Positions 6,634 through 7,509 of a stretch of 7,509 nucleotides of DNA are shown here, in pieces; position 1 is the first letter of the stretch, and each line of letters opens with the position of its first letter. The notes beneath the pieces were generated by a model. That model saw only the letters and a program-made list of their open reading frames with translations, did not search any database and was not told the origin of the DNA. The DNA is from Roseibacillus sp. GTDB taxonomy: Bacteria > Verrucomicrobiota > Verrucomicrobiia > Verrucomicrobiales > Akkermansiaceae. The DNA is taken from the NCBI GenBank assembly GCA_002729275.1, contig PBTP01000042.1, forward strand, positions 41,295-48,803, given 5' to 3'. Made by a program: the position numbers and the translations under genes.

Positions 6634-7509
6634 TTATTTCTCCCAATTAAATTTCCAGATGGGAGAAGGCGTGTGGGCTTGCTTGAAGATTTCTCGGACT
6701 CGGGCAACGACTTTAGAATTCTGACCAGCAAGATCACGGGTCTCCGCACGATCACCTTCAAGGTCATAGATCTCGATGGGCGCATTCTGCCCCTTCCGGT
6801 TAATCTGATTCTGAACGGCTTTCCACTTGCCGATGCGAGCTGCGCGCTTGCCCCCTCCCTCAAAGAATTCCCAGTAGAGGTATTCGTGTTGCTCCTGCGA
6901 GCCGCCCAGCAGTGTTGGAAGAAAGCTGATGCCATCCAGATCCTCAGGGGTTTCAGTCTCTGCCAGTTCACAGAAAGTAGGGAAGAGGTCCCAATGGGCT
7001 GAGATATGGTCGCTAGTTGACCCTGCTTTTACCTTCCCTGGCCAGCGAACAAGAAGGGGGCAGCGGACTCCCCCTTCATAAAGGTCACGCTTGAAACCTC
7101 TCAGGCCTCCGTTGGAATTGAAATAGTTCGGCATGTGGCCGCCCTCCTTGTGTGGGCCATTGTCTGAACTAAGAAGAATTATGGTGTTCTTATCGATCTG
7201 GTGCTTCTCCAGCGATTGGAGGACTCGACCGACTCCTTCGTCGAGGGCAGTCATCATCCCTGCAAACTGGGCGGCTGGATTTTTCGCAAATGGCTTGTTG
7301 TTGCCGTAACGCCCGACCTTGTTTTCAAATTCCGGAAATTTCTTTCGAAAAGGAGAAGCATATCTTTCTGGGACGTGCATGGCGGCGTGCGGGATCGTAA
7401 CTGGAAGAAAACAAAAGAAGGGCTTGTCCTGCTGCCGATCGATCCACTCCACGGCCTTGTCCATGATGAGGTCATGAGCGTAAGTCTTTCCATCCAGTTC
7501 AATTTTGCG
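6634..7509 (-). CDS. Arylsulfatase-type sulfatase (partial, N-terminal part off right edge)
   Basis: The frame is open to the right edge and gives the last 291 residues, ending FNWEK before TAA 6636-6634. The ATG at 7464 is internal, since coding sequence continues upstream of it. Visible type I sulfatase landmarks, numbered from the first visible residue, are IPHAAMHVPE (39-48), an active-site His region; LLSSDNGPHKEGG (112-124), with metal ligands D116/N117; LRGFKRDLYEGGVRCPLLVRWPG (136-158), with K140 in the sulfate-binding position; and the C-terminal subdomain IEIYDLEGDRAETRDLA (245-261). The formylglycine motif (CxPxR) lies in the missing N-terminal part, so activity cannot be judged fully. 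The sequence is of the arylsulfatase A-like type and differs clearly from the sulfatase at 3219-5774, so the two are not recent duplicates. It is probably exported and probably the first visible gene of a transcript that includes the DsbD-like gene. Confidence 0.92.
   Translation of the reverse strand, partial: RKIELDGKTYAHDLIMDKAVEWIDRQQDKPFFCFLPVTIPHAAMHVPERYASPFRKKFPEFENKVGRYGNNKPFAKNPAAQFAGMMTALDEGVGRVLQSLEKHQIDKNTIILLSSDNGPHKEGGHMPNYFNSNGGLRGFKRDLYEGGVRCPLLVRWPGKVKAGSTSDHISAHWDLFPTFCELAETETPEDLDGISFLPTLLGGSQEQHEYLYWEFFEGGGKRAARIGKWKAVQNQINRKGQNAPIEIYDLEGDRAETRDLAGQNSKVVARVREIFKQAHTPSPIWKFNWEK

Noticed and set aside
6634..6646. ATG at 6646 as start of the DsbD-like gene, overlapping the sulfatase stop
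   Set aside because: It would put ten polar residues before the signal peptide. The ATG at 6616 gives a standard lysine-plus-hydrophobic signal start.
7462..7464. ATG at 7464 as the true start of the right-edge sulfatase
   Set aside because: The frame continues to 7509 with plausible sulfatase sequence, and the formylglycine motif region must lie further upstream.

Overview
The window looks like chromosomal DNA of a PVC-superphylum bacterium, most likely Verrucomicrobiota or Planctomycetota. The evidence is the gene content. There is a very large secreted protein combining an SGNH-like domain, a 'PVC-type membrane-bound dehydrogenase' propeller, HEAT-like repeats and a blue-copper domain. 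There are two type I sulfatases, one fused to a DUF1080 (LamG-like) domain and to HEAT-like repeats. Such architectures are characteristic of that superphylum. I saw no tRNA, rRNA, CRISPR array, insertion sequence or phage gene. The window is almost fully coding.

Layout. Positions 1-3113 (minus) are one uninterrupted reading frame of 1037 codons that starts at 3113 and runs off the left edge inside its copper-binding domain. Positions 3114-3218 are a 105-bp divergent intergenic region. Positions 3219-5774 (plus) encode an 851-residue secreted DUF1080-sulfatase-HEAT fusion. It ends in a perfect 8-bp-stem hairpin that contains the stop codon and probably terminates transcription. Eight bases further on lies the end of a convergent minus-strand pair. 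The first gene of that pair is a sulfatase entering from the right edge (7509-6634, C-terminal 291 residues only). The second, 17 bp downstream, is a secreted DsbD N-terminal-domain protein (6616-5783).

How the genes may fit together (inference). All four products look exported: three have visible signal peptides, and the fourth belongs to a family that is normally exported. The two sulfatases and the DUF1080 domain suggest breakdown of sulfated polysaccharide. The dehydrogenase/cupredoxin protein would handle oxidation and electron transfer in the periplasm, and the DsbD-like protein thiol redox chemistry. Divergent and operon-like spacing supports shared regulation, but no regulator gene is present in the window.

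The most notable points are the apparently degraded catalytic residues of the SGNH-like domain, the three-part sulfatase fusion, and the pairing of a sulfatase with a stand-alone DsbD-alpha-like protein.
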